Source: Halobacteriales archaeon QS_9_70_65
GTDB lineage: Archaea; Halobacteriota; Halobacteria; Halobacteriales; Haloarculaceae
DNA length: 22,149 bases
Direction: 5' to 3'
NCBI GenBank assembly: GCA_003023535.1
Contig: PXSC01000032.1
Span: forward strand, 1 to 22,149
The notes beneath the pieces were generated by a model. That model did no database searches and was not told where the DNA came from. It saw nothing but the letters and a program-made list of their open reading frames with translations. The position numbers and the translations under genes were made by a program. Below are positions 1 to 7,893 of the stretch, in pieces. Within the stretch, counting starts at the first letter, position 1, and every line of letters begins with the position of its first letter.

Positions 1-1364
1 TCCGACAGCACGCGCGGGACGAGCTCGAGCGCGTCGGCGAACGCCTTGACCGCCCGCTGCTCGCGGCCGGAGACGCCGTCGGCGAACTCCCGGACGCGGC
101 GGGCGACCTCGACCTCGACGGCGCCGCCGCCGGCCAGCACGCGGCCGTCGGAGACGCACTGTGCGACGACGTCCAGGGCGTCGCCGATGCCGCGCTCCAG
201 CTCGTCGACGACGTGGTCGGTGGAGCCGCGCAGCAGCAGCGTCACGCCGTGGGACTCCTCGTCCGTGCCCTCGACGTAGAACAGTTCCTCCTCGTCGTCG
301 AAGCGGACGTCGGCGGCCCCGAGGGCCCCGGACGCGAGGGTATCGAGGTCCGAGACGACCTCGGCGCCGACGATCTCGCGCAGGAACGCGAGGTCGCTTT
401 TCTTCGCGCGGGAGGCGGCGAGGACGCCCTCCTGGGCGAGGAAGTGCTCGGCGAGGTCGTCGATGCCCTTCTGACAGAAGACGACGTCGGCGCCCGACTC
501 GGCGATGGTCTCGACTTTCTCCCGGAGCTGCTCTTCTTCCTTGTCGAGGAAGTTCTGGAGCTGGTCGGGGCTGTCCAGCTGGAGGTTGGCGTCGGCGTCG
601 GTGTCTTCGACCTCGATGGGCTCGTCGATGAGCAGCACCTCCGCGTTCGCCAGCGACGTCGGCATCTCGGCGTGGGCGGGGTCCTTGTCGATGACGGCCC
701 CCTCCAGCAGCTCCGAGTCGCCGGCGGCGCTGCCGGTCTGGGTCTCGACGTTGACGTACTCGAGGTCGACGACCGTCTCGCCGTCGTCGGCGTCGACGGT
801 GACGGCCTGGACGGCGTCGACGACCAGCTCCGCGAGGACGTCCTTTTCGAGTTCGGCGCCCTTGCCGGTCATCGACGTCTCGGCGACGCTCCGGATGAGG
901 TCGGTGTCGTCGGGGTCGACCGTCCGGGAGACCTCGTCGATCTCCTCGCGGGCCTGCTCGGCCGCCAGGTCGAAGCCGCGGATGATCGCCGTCGGGTGGA
1001 TGTCCTGCTCCAGCATGTCCTCGGCGTTGCTCAGCAGCTCGCCGGCGATGGAGACGGCGGTCGTGGTGCCGTCGCCGGCCTCGTCCTCCTGGGTTTCGGC
1101 GACCTCGACGACCATCGACGCCGTCGGGTTGTCGATGTCCATCTCCCCGAGGATGGTGACGCCGTCGTTCGTGACGGTGACGTCGCCCATCGAGGAGACG
1201 AGCATCTTGTCCATCCCTTTCGGCCCGAGCGTCGAACGTACCGACTCCGAGACCGCCTGGGCCGCCGCGATGTTGTGCGACTGGGCGTCGCGGTCCTTCA
1301 TCCGCTGGGAGTCCTCGCCGAGGATGACCATCGGCTGGCCTCCCATCTGCTGCTGTTGACTCAT
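1..1364 (-). CDS. ths: Thermosome subunit (group II chaperonin), C-terminus beyond window
   Basis: ATP-driven cytosolic protein-folding chaperonin that forms the archaeal double-ring thermosome. The translation begins [18 protein letters not shown] and shows the family hallmarks: [12 protein letters not shown] near residue 45, NDGVTIL near 66, the nucleotide-binding GDGTTT at 97-102, ETSMTGKG, and the apical-domain stretch [13 protein letters not shown]. About 454 residues are present; family members are around 520-560, so the last equatorial part lies outside the window. There is no frame break. The ATG at 1364 is chosen because a TATA box sits 26-33 bp upstream, which suits a leaderless transcript. 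Haloarchaea usually carry two or three paralogous subunits and I cannot tell which one this is. Family assignment is certain; the paralogue is not. Confidence 0.97.
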   Translation of the reverse strand, partial: MSQQQQMGGQPMVILGEDSQRMKDRDAQSHNIAAAQAVSESVRSTLGPKGMDKMLVSSMGDVTVTNDGVTILGEMDIDNPTASMVVEVAETQEDEAGDGTTTAVSIAGELLSNAEDMLEQDIHPTAIIRGFDLAAEQAREEIDEVSRTVDPDDTDLIRSVAETSMTGKGAELEKDVLAELVVDAVQAVTVDADDGETVVDLEYVNVETQTGSAAGDSELLEGAVIDKDPAHAEMPTSLANAEVLLIDEPIEVEDTDADANLQLDSPDQLQNFLDKEEEQLREKVETIAESGADVVFCQKGIDDLAEHFLAQEGVLAASRAKKSDLAFLREIVGAEVVSDLDTLASGALGAADVRFDDEEELFYVEGTDEESHGVTLLLRGSTDHVVDELERGIGDALDVVAQCVSDGRVLAGGGAVEVEVARRVREFADGVSGREQRAVKAFADALELVPRVLS

Positions 1365-1389
1365 GACACCGGATGATTGCCCGCGGTTC

Positions 1390-1397
1390 TATATAAA
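1390..1397 (-). promoter_or_regulatory. TATA box of the thermosome gene
   Basis: On the minus strand this reads TTTATATA, an excellent archaeal box A, 26-33 bp before the thermosome ATG. The transcript would be leaderless or nearly so. No clear upstream BRE or heat-shock operator was recognised. Confidence 0.8.
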
Positions 1398-1587
1398 TGT
1401 AGCTGATACGGCGCGGACGGCGGCACCGGGCGGACCGGAATCACGTCCGTCGAACCCGTCGATGGCGGCCATATGACAACCGGTGACGAACGGACAACAG
1501 CCGAAGGGGACCCGTTCAGTCGCACCCGTCCGTAGCGGGGATTTATCACTGATACGCTGCCGGCCGACCGCGCCCGCCGGGGTGGAC

Positions 1588-1670
1588 GCCAGGACTGGGA
1601 TTCGAACCCAGAATCCCGAACGGGAACACGCTTTCCAGGCGTGCGCCTTACCAGATTCGGCCATCCTGGC
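1588..1670 (-). tRNA. tRNA-Ser (anticodon GGA)
   Basis: An 83-nt class II tRNA. The acceptor strands GCCAGGA and TCCTGGC pair perfectly. The anticodon arm is CACGC-CTGGAAA-GCGTG, giving anticodon GGA (reads UCC/UCU). The long variable arm TCCCG-TTCG-GGA is typical of serine tRNA, and the T arm is CTGGG-TTCGAAT-CCCAG. No intron is present and CCA is not encoded. It lies between the thermosome promoter and a small membrane-protein gene on the same strand. Confidence 0.97.
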
Positions 1671-1696
1671 CCGCACCGGGAGTTGCCCCGTCGGCG

Positions 1697-1706
1697 CATA
1701 AGTACT
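1697..1706 (-). promoter_or_regulatory. Probable TATA box of tRNA-Ser
   Basis: Minus-strand AGTACTTATG, 27-36 bp before the mature tRNA 5' end, in otherwise GC-rich sequence. The position fits an archaeal tRNA promoter with a very short 5' leader. Confidence 0.55.
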
Positions 1707-1758
1707 TTCGTTCTCGGCCAAAAGACCGGCTCGCCGGTCGCGCGGCCCGCCGCCCGGC

Positions 1759-1992
1759 TCACTCCCGGTCCGGGTCCGCCCCCGTCTCCTCGTCGACGAC
1801 GACCGGCACGGCGTGGTGGCCGAGCCGGTGGGCGACGGCGGCCGTGACGACGAGGACGACGGCGGCGACGGCGGCGACGGGCCCGATCCCGAGGAACGTC
1901 CCGCCGGCGACGAGGTACGCCTGGTGGGCGGCGAGAAAGGCCATCGCGCCGGCGACGCCCCACAGCAGGGCGGCCTTCCCGCGCGGCGTCAC
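1759..1992 (-). CDS. Small two-helix membrane protein
   Basis: A 77-residue protein with two hydrophobic segments, about residues 8-29 and 34-55, and a short acidic C-terminal tail (VVVDEETGADPDRE). The GTG start overlaps the TGA stop of the upstream ridA gene as GTGA, so the two are translationally coupled and form one operon. No catalytic motif is visible and the function is unknown. The topology suggests an inner-membrane anchor with both ends on the same side. I accept it as real because of the coupling, the clean membrane segments and the acidic tail. Confidence 0.75.
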   Translation of the reverse strand: MTPRGKAALLWGVAGAMAFLAAHQAYLVAGGTFLGIGPVAAVAAVVLVVTAAVAHRLGHHAVPVVVDEETGADPDRE

Positions 1993-2372
1993 GCCCGCGT
2001 CGCGATCGCCTCGATCTCGACGGCCATCCCCAGCGGCAGGTTCCCCACCTCGACGGCCGACCGCGCCGGCGGGTCGCCGTCGAAGTGGTCGCCGTACACG
2101 TCGTTGACCGTCCCGTAGTCGTCGATGTCGGCGAGGTAGACCGTCGTCTTCAGCGCCGACCCGAGGTCGGCGCCGGCCGCCGAAAGCACCGCCGCGAGGT
2201 TCTCAAGGACCTGCTCGGTCTGGACGCCGACCGGCTCGTCGGCCAGCGACTCCCCCTCGGGCGTCAGCGCGACCTGTCCCGCCGTGAACACGAGGTCGTC
2301 GGTGGCCGTCGCCTGGCTGTAGTCGGCCGCCGCCGGCGGCGCGTCGTCGGTCTCGATGGTCTCCTCGGCCAT
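1989..2372 (-). CDS. ridA: RidA family enamine/imine deaminase
   Basis: A 127-residue cytosolic protein of the RidA/YjgF/UK114 family, which hydrolyses reactive enamine/imine intermediates such as 2-aminoacrylate made by PLP enzymes like threonine dehydratase. Visible hallmarks are the YSQATATDDLVFTAGQVAL segment and the C-terminal signature PARSAVEVGNLPLG followed by VEIEAIA; the Arg in this signature binds the substrate carboxylate. The ATG at 2372 is chosen because a TATA-like GAATTTATG lies 25-33 bp upstream; starts further up would run into that promoter. It is the first gene of an operon with the small membrane protein. A threonine ammonia-lyase gene, a possible source of its substrate, lies elsewhere in this window (16304-17512). 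Confidence 0.93.
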   Translation of the reverse strand: MAEETIETDDAPPAAADYSQATATDDLVFTAGQVALTPEGESLADEPVGVQTEQVLENLAAVLSAAGADLGSALKTTVYLADIDDYGTVNDVYGDHFDGDPPARSAVEVGNLPLGMAVEIEAIATRA

Positions 2373-2396
2373 GTCCGCCGCTCCGGCGCGGACCGA

Positions 2397-2405
2397 CATA
2401 AATTC
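2397..2405 (-). promoter_or_regulatory. TATA box of ridA at the broken end of the helicase gene
   Basis: Minus-strand GAATTTATG, 25-33 bp before the ridA ATG. The helicase reading frame runs straight into this box without having reached its own stop codon. Confidence 0.6.
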
Positions 2406-4511
2406 ACTTCGACCTCGTAGGTGAGCGTCTCGGCGTCGCCGCCGAAGACGCCGACCGGGAGGGTCGTCGTCCCGAGGTAGCGCGTCTCGGCGGTCATCTC
2501 GACGCCGTTGACCGTCACCCGGATCCCGGCCGGCTCGCCGTCGCCGTCGTTGCGAACCGTCACCTCCGCCATCGCGTTCTCGCCGCGGGCGACGGCGTCG
2601 GGGACGTCGGTCCACTCGACGGCGACGTCCGGCAGCGTCCGCGCCTGCTCGAGGACGCGCTCGGCGACGCCCTCGGAGAGTCCGGCCGCGACGAGGCCGT
2701 CGACGCCGGCGTCCCGGAGGTCGGCCGGCGTCGTCAGCCCCTCGCTTGCGAGCTTGCTGGCCCGCCCGGAGCCGACGCCGTCGACCGCCGTCAGCCCGAC
2801 GGCCGACGCGCTGACGCCGTGTTCGACGCGGGCCTCGACGCGGCGGACGAGGCTGGCGTCCCGCGGGGCGGCGAACCGCTCACAGAAGGCCCGCAGCGCC
2901 GCCAGCATCCGGACGGCGTTCCGCCGGATGATCCAGGCGTCGCTCTGCAGTTCCCCGGGCGTCGTCCCGTCCATCCCCGCCTCGAACTCCGCGGCGTCGG
3001 CGACCGTCCGCAGGACGGGCGATTCCCCGAGTTCGTCGGTCCGCTCGCAGAGCCGGTGGAAGGCCGCGGCCGTCTCCAGCCGCAGGTAGTACTGGGAGGC
3101 CAGCCGGCCGAGCGGCGTCGGCTCGATCTCGAGGCCGGACTGTTCGACGAAGCCGTCCTCGACGAGCCGTTCCAGGGTCGACGACACCCGCTCCCGCAGG
3201 GAGTCGCCGGCGTCGTACCGGTCGGGGGCGCTCTCCGCGCGGGCGTAGTAGAACGTCGTCTCCAGCCACCCCATCACGTCCTCGAGGTCGTCGACGACCC
3301 CCAGGGCGATCTCGGCGTTGAGGTGGGCGTCCAGTTCCTCCGCGAGCCGGGACTCGATGGGCTTGCCGTTCTCCAGCAGTCGCCGGTAGCGGTCGGCGTC
3401 GGAGCCGTCGCACACCACGTGGGCGTAGCCGGCGTCGTCGTAGCCGGGGCGGCCGGCCCGGCCGAGCATCTGCAGGATGTCCAGCGGGCTCATATCTACC
3501 TCCCCTTCCAGGGGGTCGTGGTGCTTGGTGTCCCGGATGACGACGCACCGGGCGGGGAGGTTGACCCCCCACGCCAGCGTCGACGTCGAGAACAGCAGCT
3601 GTATCCTGCCCTCGCGGAACCACTCCTCGACGCGGTCCTTGTCGGCCTTCGAGAGGCCGGCGTGGTGGAAACCGACGCCGTCGACGACCGACCGCCGGAG
3701 GGTGTCGTTCTGCAGTTCCTGGGCGTCGGTGTGGAAATCGTAGTCGCCGCGCAATCCGACCTCGACGTCCCGCTCCGTGAGTTCGTCGCGGGCCTTCTCG
3801 GCGGCCCGGACCGTGTCCTGTCGGGAGGCGACGAAGGCCAGCGCCTGCCCGCCGTCGGTGACGTGCGGCTCCGCCAGGTCCAGCGCCCGGTAGAGCCGCC
3901 GGTACTTGTCGGCGAAGGCGTTGTCGCCGTGGGCGTACGTCTCGACGCCGGCGTGCAGCGGACATCGTCGCCGACAACGCCACCACGCGCGGGTCACAGA
4001 GCCGCCGCAGTCGGGCGACGGTCACCTCGAGTACGGCCCCGCGCTCGTCGGAGTCGAGCAGGTGGACCTCGTCGATGACACAGCAGTCCACGTCGGTCAC
4101 GAACGAGTACCGCGGGGAGTCGTGCTTCCGGGTCGCCGAATCGGCCTTCTCGGGCGTCATCACGAGGATGTCGGCCCGCTCGGCCCGCCGGGGGTTGAGG
4201 TCGCGCTCGCCGGTGACGACGTACACCGAGTAACCCAGCGACTCGAACCGCTCCCACTCGTCTTCCTTCTCGTTGGTGAGCGCCCGCAGCGGCGCCAAAA
4301 ACAGCGCCGTCCCGCCCCGCCGGAGCGTCCGGCAGATGGCCAGCTCCGCCAACGCGGTCTTGCCGCTCGCGGTCGGCGCGCTCACGACGACGTTGTCGTC
4401 CGAGTCCAGCACCGCCGGCAGCGCCGCCCGCTGCATCCGGTTGAACGACTCGAACGGGAAGGCGTCGGCGAACTCGGGGATGACCTCCTCGACGCCGGAC
4501 GGAGTCGACAC
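2400..4511 (-). pseudogene. Ski2-like (Hel308/Brr2-type) DNA/RNA helicase, internally deleted and frameshifted
   Basis: Superfamily 2 ATP-dependent helicase related to archaeal Hel308 and eukaryotic Brr2/Ski2. Residues 1-183 in the first frame carry Walker A APTASGKT (45-52), the DEVH box (147-150) and SAT (180-182). The frame then fails at about 3960. The protein resumes in another frame at PLHAGVETYAHGD and continues through FHHAGL, STLAWGVNLPA, LGRAGRPGYDD, a winged-helix/Sec63 region, a helix-hairpin-helix (VDGVGSGRASKL) and a C-terminal beta domain. The roughly 25 residues that normally link SATMP to the PLHAG segment are absent, so a ribosomal slip could not restore the protein. The C-terminus also seems cut: after YEVEV the frame enters the ridA promoter and would read through to 2264. 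Either a pseudogene or an assembly defect. Confidence 0.85.
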
Positions 4512-4715
4512 ACGCGAATTGGCGGCCCCACGGAGTAAAAACGCGTCCCTTTCGGCACGACCACCGGCCGTCGGTCGCCGGTGGCCGGTCGCCGCTGCAT
4601 TTAGTTACGCGAGAGCCGACCGGTCAGCCGACGTCGGGCGGGACCTCGAACGGGGCCGACCGCTCGCGGAGCGAGGCCGAGCGAGCGAAGCGAGAGCGGC
4701 CTCGAGACGGAGCGG

Positions 4716-4769
4716 CGTCCTCGCGAGTGAAACGAGCGAGGGCTCGGCAGAGCGTCGCGCTGCCGGTGA
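4716..4769 (+). repeat. 54-bp direct repeat, unit 1
   Basis: Begins CGTCCTCGCGAGTGAAACGA and ends CGCTGCCGGTGA. It matches unit 2 at 4881-4934 with two differences. Confidence 0.85.
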
Positions 4770-4880
4770 CCGCGGGGAGCCGCGGAGCGGAGCGAGCCGA
4801 CGCACGCACGGCCGCAGGCCGCGCGCAGGGAGGCGTTGCGAGAGACCGAGCGGGAGCGAGGATCTCGACGTTGCGAACGA

Positions 4881-4934
4881 CGTCCTCGCGAGCGAAGCGA
4901 GCGAGGGCTCGGCAGAGCGTCGCGCTGCCGGTGA
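4881..4934 (+). repeat. 54-bp direct repeat, unit 2
   Basis: Begins CGTCCTCGCGAGCGAAGCGA. Its 3' part plus the following 19 bases (4924-4953) matches, inverted, the last 30 bases of the window (29/30). Confidence 0.85.
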
Positions 4935-5084
4935 GCGAAGCGACCCGTGAGCCGCAGCCCGCCAGCGGGCGGGGGCGTTCGGAAACCCCGTCGTCACCGC
5001 CGAAGTGCGCTACTCCCTTCTAACTAAACACTACCCCAGTCGCCGACCGAAGGCTCAAACGGGGCGGCGGCGTAGCCGGCGGCG

Positions 5085-5696
5085 ATGACGCGCGTCGTTG
5101 CCGTCCGCCACGGCGAGACCGACTGGAACCGGATCGGACGGATGCAGGGGTGGGCCCCGGTCGAGCTGAACGCCACGGGCCGCGAGCAGGCGACCGCCGC
5201 CGGCGAGTGGTTGGTCGCCGAGTACGACGTCGACCGCGTCGTGACGTCGGACCTCCTCCGGGCCCGCGAGACCGCCGACCACGTTACGGCGGCCGTCGAC
5301 GCTCCTCTGACGGAGACGCCGGCCTGGCGCGAGCGCGACCTCGGCGTCTACCAGGGGCTGCCGCACGACGAGGTGACGGCCCGCTTCCCCGAGTTCGGCC
5401 TCGACGAGACCGCCTACCGGGCGGCCGACCGGACGCCGGAAAGCGGTGAGTCGCTCCGCGAGATGGCCGACCGCGTCACCGCGGCCTTCGACGGGCTGGA
5501 GGGCGACGGGACCGTCCTGGTCGTCGCCCACGGCGGCCCGCTGTGTGCCTTACTCGGCCACGTCAAGGGGATGTCGCTGCCGGCGGCGCTGTCGGCCCAC
5601 CACCTCGACAACTGCGGCGTCAGCGAGTTCGACGCCGGCGGCGACGGGGAGACACGGGTAGTCAGCGAGAACGTGACGGCCTGGCGGGACGGCTGA
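5085..5696 (+). CDS. Histidine phosphatase family protein (phosphoglycerate mutase-like)
   Basis: A 203-residue cytosolic phosphatase/mutase of the histidine phosphatase superfamily. The phosphoacceptor motif RHGET is at residues 8-12 (His9). SDLLRARETA (55-64) supplies the phosphate-binding Arg59, Glu83 in WRERDLGVYQG is the likely acid/base, and the second catalytic histidine is His149 in VVAHGG. The length is normal and the frame intact. The substrate cannot be deduced: the branch includes cofactor-dependent PGM-like, cobalamin/alpha-ribazole and general sugar-phosphate phosphatases. The gene is monocistronic, starts 53 bp after the repeat element and converges on the histidine kinase gene. 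Confidence 0.93.
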   Translation: MTRVVAVRHGETDWNRIGRMQGWAPVELNATGREQATAAGEWLVAEYDVDRVVTSDLLRARETADHVTAAVDAPLTETPAWRERDLGVYQGLPHDEVTARFPEFGLDETAYRAADRTPESGESLREMADRVTAAFDGLEGDGTVLVVAHGGPLCALLGHVKGMSLPAALSAHHLDNCGVSEFDAGGDGETRVVSENVTAWRDG

Positions 5697-5710
5697 CGGC
5701 GCCGGACGGG

Positions 5711-6817
5711 TCAGTCGGGGGCCGGGGCGGCCTCGCCGGGCGCCGACCGCCCGCTTCTCGCCTCGGGCCGCGGGAACTCGGCGACGAAGACGGCCCCGTG
5801 GGGCTGGTTGTCCTCGACGGACAGCTCGCCGCCGTAGCAGTCGACGAGGGTTCGGACCAGCCCGAGACCGCCGTCGAGACCGTCCTCCAGCAGCGACTCC
5901 CGCTTCGCTTCCGAGAGGCCGGGGCCGTCGTCCCGGACGGTCAGCCGGACGGTCTCGTCGGTTCGAGCGACGGCGACGCGGACTCGGGGATCGTCGGCAT
6001 CGTTGTGCTCGACGGCGTTCTCGATGAGGTTGTCGACGACCGATCGGACGCCGGCGTTGGCGACGACCGTCGCCTTCTCCGGCAGGTCGGTCGACACCGG
6101 GACGGTGTGCGTCGACTCGACGCCGTCGGCGATCTCCGCGACGACCGCCGCGAGGTCGACCCGCTCGAAGTCGGGGTCGTCGACGAGCGTCTCGGCGACC
6201 GCCCCCGACGTCTCGATGCGGGTCATCGCCTCGTCGGCCTTCGCGCCGATGATGTCGACACTGTCGGCACCGTGGGCGCCGTCGCCGGTCGGCCGCTCCT
6301 CGGTCAGCAGGTCGGCGTGGCCGCGGATGGCCGAGAGGTCGTTCCGGAGGTCGTGGCGGATGAACCGGTTGACGAAGGCGAGGGCGTCGGCGACCGTCCG
6401 CGCCTCGTGGACATCCGAGCGGGCCCGGGCGTTGTGGTAACCGGCGGCGAAGCCCGCGGCGGCGCCCACGAGTGTCGCGACGAGCAGCGGAAACGCCGGC
6501 TCGGCGGTCTCCCGTCCCTCGAGCCGGCGGACGGCCACCGTCGCCCACATCACCCCCAGGAACCCGACGGCGCCGCCGAGAGTCCAGCTACACACCGTCC
6601 AGCGGTTCTCCGCGTCGAGGTCCGAGCCGGCGAGCCGGTAGGCGCCGTACAGCAGCACCGCCCCCGGTCCGGCCTCGAGCGACAGCGCGAGCAGCGGCCC
6701 GGTCGTCCGCGACAGCGCTTGCATCTCGACGAGATGGTACGCGACGGCGAGCGCCAGCAGCGCGGCCGCGAACCCGCCGACGAGCAGCGACGGCGGGTCC
6801 CTGAAGCGACGCGACAT
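5711..6817 (-). CDS. Membrane sensor histidine kinase
   Basis: A 368-residue two-component sensor kinase. Four hydrophobic segments (about 11-30, 41-60, 78-96, 108-127) form an N-terminal membrane module with almost no extracellular domain, so the signal is probably sensed in or near the membrane. The H-box FIRHDLRNDL places the phosphorylated His at 155. The N-box is DNLIENAVEHND (262-273), the G1 box DDGPG (296-300) and the G2 box GGLGL (316-320). The short HDLRN version of the H-box is common in haloarchaeal kinases. No response-regulator gene is adjacent, so the partner is unknown. Upstream (minus strand) is an AT-richer GCATTAAGCC about 35-40 bp from the ATG. The short repeat copy follows further upstream. 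Confidence 0.93.
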   Translation of the reverse strand: MSRRFRDPPSLLVGGFAAALLALAVAYHLVEMQALSRTTGPLLALSLEAGPGAVLLYGAYRLAGSDLDAENRWTVCSWTLGGAVGFLGVMWATVAVRRLEGRETAEPAFPLLVATLVGAAAGFAAGYHNARARSDVHEARTVADALAFVNRFIRHDLRNDLSAIRGHADLLTEERPTGDGAHGADSVDIIGAKADEAMTRIETSGAVAETLVDDPDFERVDLAAVVAEIADGVESTHTVPVSTDLPEKATVVANAGVRSVVDNLIENAVEHNDADDPRVRVAVARTDETVRLTVRDDGPGLSEAKRESLLEDGLDGGLGLVRTLVDCYGGELSVEDNQPHGAVFVAEFPRPEARSGRSAPGEAAPAPD

Positions 6818-6885
6818 CGGAAATCGATAGTCTCGCGTCCTCGCGCGGGGGGCTTAATGCTTGTCACCACGACCGAGGCCGTGTG

Positions 6886-7022
6886 TAGTTACGCGAGAGT
6901 CGGCCGTCCAGCCGGCGTCGGGCGGGAACTCGAACGGGACCGACCGCTCGCGGCGCGAGCAGTCGGGGACGTTCGGAAACATCTCACTGCCGAACGACGC
7001 TACTCCCTCCTCACCGAACACT
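6886..7022. repeat. Interspersed repeat element, short (deleted) copy
   Basis: The first 68 bp align with 4602-4669 at close to 88% identity by eye (shared TAGTTACGCGAGAG and GTCGGGCGGGA blocks). The next part aligns with the right end of the long copy (GTTCGGAAAC, GCTACTCCC). The central GCGAGCGAAGCG-rich 290 bp are absent. It lies between the promoter region of the histidine kinase gene and the 3' end of the larE-like gene. No gene is seen in 6818-7070. Confidence 0.8.
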
Positions 7023-7070
7023 GTTCCGACCGACGCCCTCGTCGCGGGCGTGGGCGAGCCGTTGCCCGCG

Positions 7071-7802
7071 TCATCCGCCGGAGGGGTAGTCGGCGTCGAG
7101 GACGTCGGCCGCCGGCTCGTCGTCGGCCGGCGAGACGCTGCCGGTCCGGTAGCCCTCGAGATCCAGCGTCACGTGGTCGAAGCCGGCGTCGGTCAGGTGC
7201 TCGCGGGCCGCTGCCGCGAACTCGGGGTCGAGCGCCCGCTCGAGTTCGTCCTCGCCGACCTCGATGCGGGCGAGGCCGTCGTGGTCGCGGACGCGGAACT
7301 GCTCGAACCCCCAGGTTCGCAGCAGCGTCTCCGCGACCTCGACGCGGGTGAGTCGCTCTTCGGTCACCTCCAGCCCCGTCGGGATGCGCGAGGAGAGACA
7401 CGCCATCGACGGCTTGTCCGCCACCGACAGCCCGTAGTGGCGGGCGATCTCCCGGACCTCCTCCTTGGTGATGCCGTGTTCGAGCAGCGGCGAGTAGGCG
7501 TCCAGCTCCTCGACGGCCCGGAGGCCGGGCCGGTGGCCCTCGCCGGGGTCGGAGGCGTTCGTCCCGTCGCAGACCACGTCGATGCGGATGCCGATCTCCT
7601 CGGCGACACGGGTCGCGTCGCCGAGTTCGGCCGCCGGCAGCGTCTCGCTTCTTGCGGTGCAGGCGACGGCGTCGTCGCCGAGGGCCTCGTGGGCGAGGGC
7701 GGCGACAACCGAGGAGTCGACGCCGCCCGAGAAGGCGACGACGACCCCGTCGAACGTCGCCAGGTCCTCGATCGCGGCCTCGCGCTTCGCGCGGGTGTCC
7801 AT
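7071..7802 (-). CDS. larE: LarE-like ATP-dependent sulfur transferase, lacking the CxxC segment
   Basis: PP-loop ATP pyrophosphatase of the LarE/ExsB-like family, which activates a nicotinate-derived cofactor precursor and transfers sulfur (nickel-pincer cofactor synthesis in characterised members). The PP-loop SGGVDS is at 25-30 and the conserved ACLSSRIPTGLEVTEE follows, with Cys135. The start at 7802 is preferred over 7844 because the protein begins just before the conserved N-terminus and a CTTTTGGGC box lies about 30 bp upstream. Odd: EEIGIR (68-73) is followed directly by IDVVCDGTN. Haloarchaeal homologues, as I recall them, carry about 35 extra residues here, including a C-Y-H-C motif. 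The join is in frame, so a 243-residue protein is still readable, but activity is doubtful. No larB/larC neighbour is present. Confidence 0.8.
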   Translation of the reverse strand: MDTRAKREAAIEDLATFDGVVVAFSGGVDSSVVAALAHEALGDDAVACTARSETLPAAELGDATRVAEEIGIRIDVVCDGTNASDPGEGHRPGLRAVEELDAYSPLLEHGITKEEVREIARHYGLSVADKPSMACLSSRIPTGLEVTEERLTRVEVAETLLRTWGFEQFRVRDHDGLARIEVGEDELERALDPEFAAAAREHLTDAGFDHVTLDLEGYRTGSVSPADDEPAADVLDADYPSGG

Positions 7803-7893
7803 GCGTCGGTGCTCGGAGACCCGCGCCCAAAAGGTCGGCGTCACGGCGCGGTGTCCGCGTCGGACCGCGCCGCGGCGACGTAGCTTTCCGGGG

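Larger units (their letters stand above)
4602..5032. repeat. Interspersed non-coding repeat element, long copy
   Basis: A GC-rich stretch of about 430 bp with no credible gene. Its left end (TAGTTACGCGAGAG...) and right end (GTTCGGAAAC...GCTACTCCC...) both recur at 6886-7022, where about 290 bp of the interior is missing. The interior is full of short GCGAGCGAAGCGAGCG-type motifs and contains a 54-bp direct repeat (4716-4769 and 4881-4934, 52/54 identical by eye). The outer edges read TTTAGTTA on the left and, as reverse complement, TTTAGTTA on the right, a possible short terminal inverted repeat. Several ORFs cross it but they are Arg/Ala/Ser-rich translations of the repeat. Confidence 0.8.

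Noticed and set aside
213..1376. Plus-strand 387-residue ORF across the thermosome gene
   Set aside because: It is the antisense of a clearly recognisable thermosome frame; long antisense frames are usual in very GC-rich haloarchaeal DNA.
3950..3975. Programmed ribosomal frameshift or archaeal intron in the helicase gene
   Set aside because: Conserved residues are absent at the join, so neither slippage nor splicing could restore the protein; there is also no slippery heptamer or bulge-helix-bulge.
2819..4078. 419-residue plus-strand ORF opposite the helicase
   Set aside because: Antisense shadow; its sequence is low-complexity Val/Gly/Arg with no family features, while the minus strand carries helicase motifs.
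4716..4934. CRISPR array
   Set aside because: Only two copies of a 54-bp unit, 111 bp apart, inside a dispersed repeat; no regular spacers and no cas genes.
4605..4997. Open frames inside the repeat element (130 and 225 residues)
   Set aside because: They translate GCGAGCGAAGCG motifs into Ala/Ser/Arg/Glu repeats and have no conserved sequence or promoter.
5543..7351. 602-residue plus-strand ORF
   Set aside because: It runs through the histidine kinase gene, the repeat and part of larE in antisense; Arg/Gly/Asp-rich with no domain.
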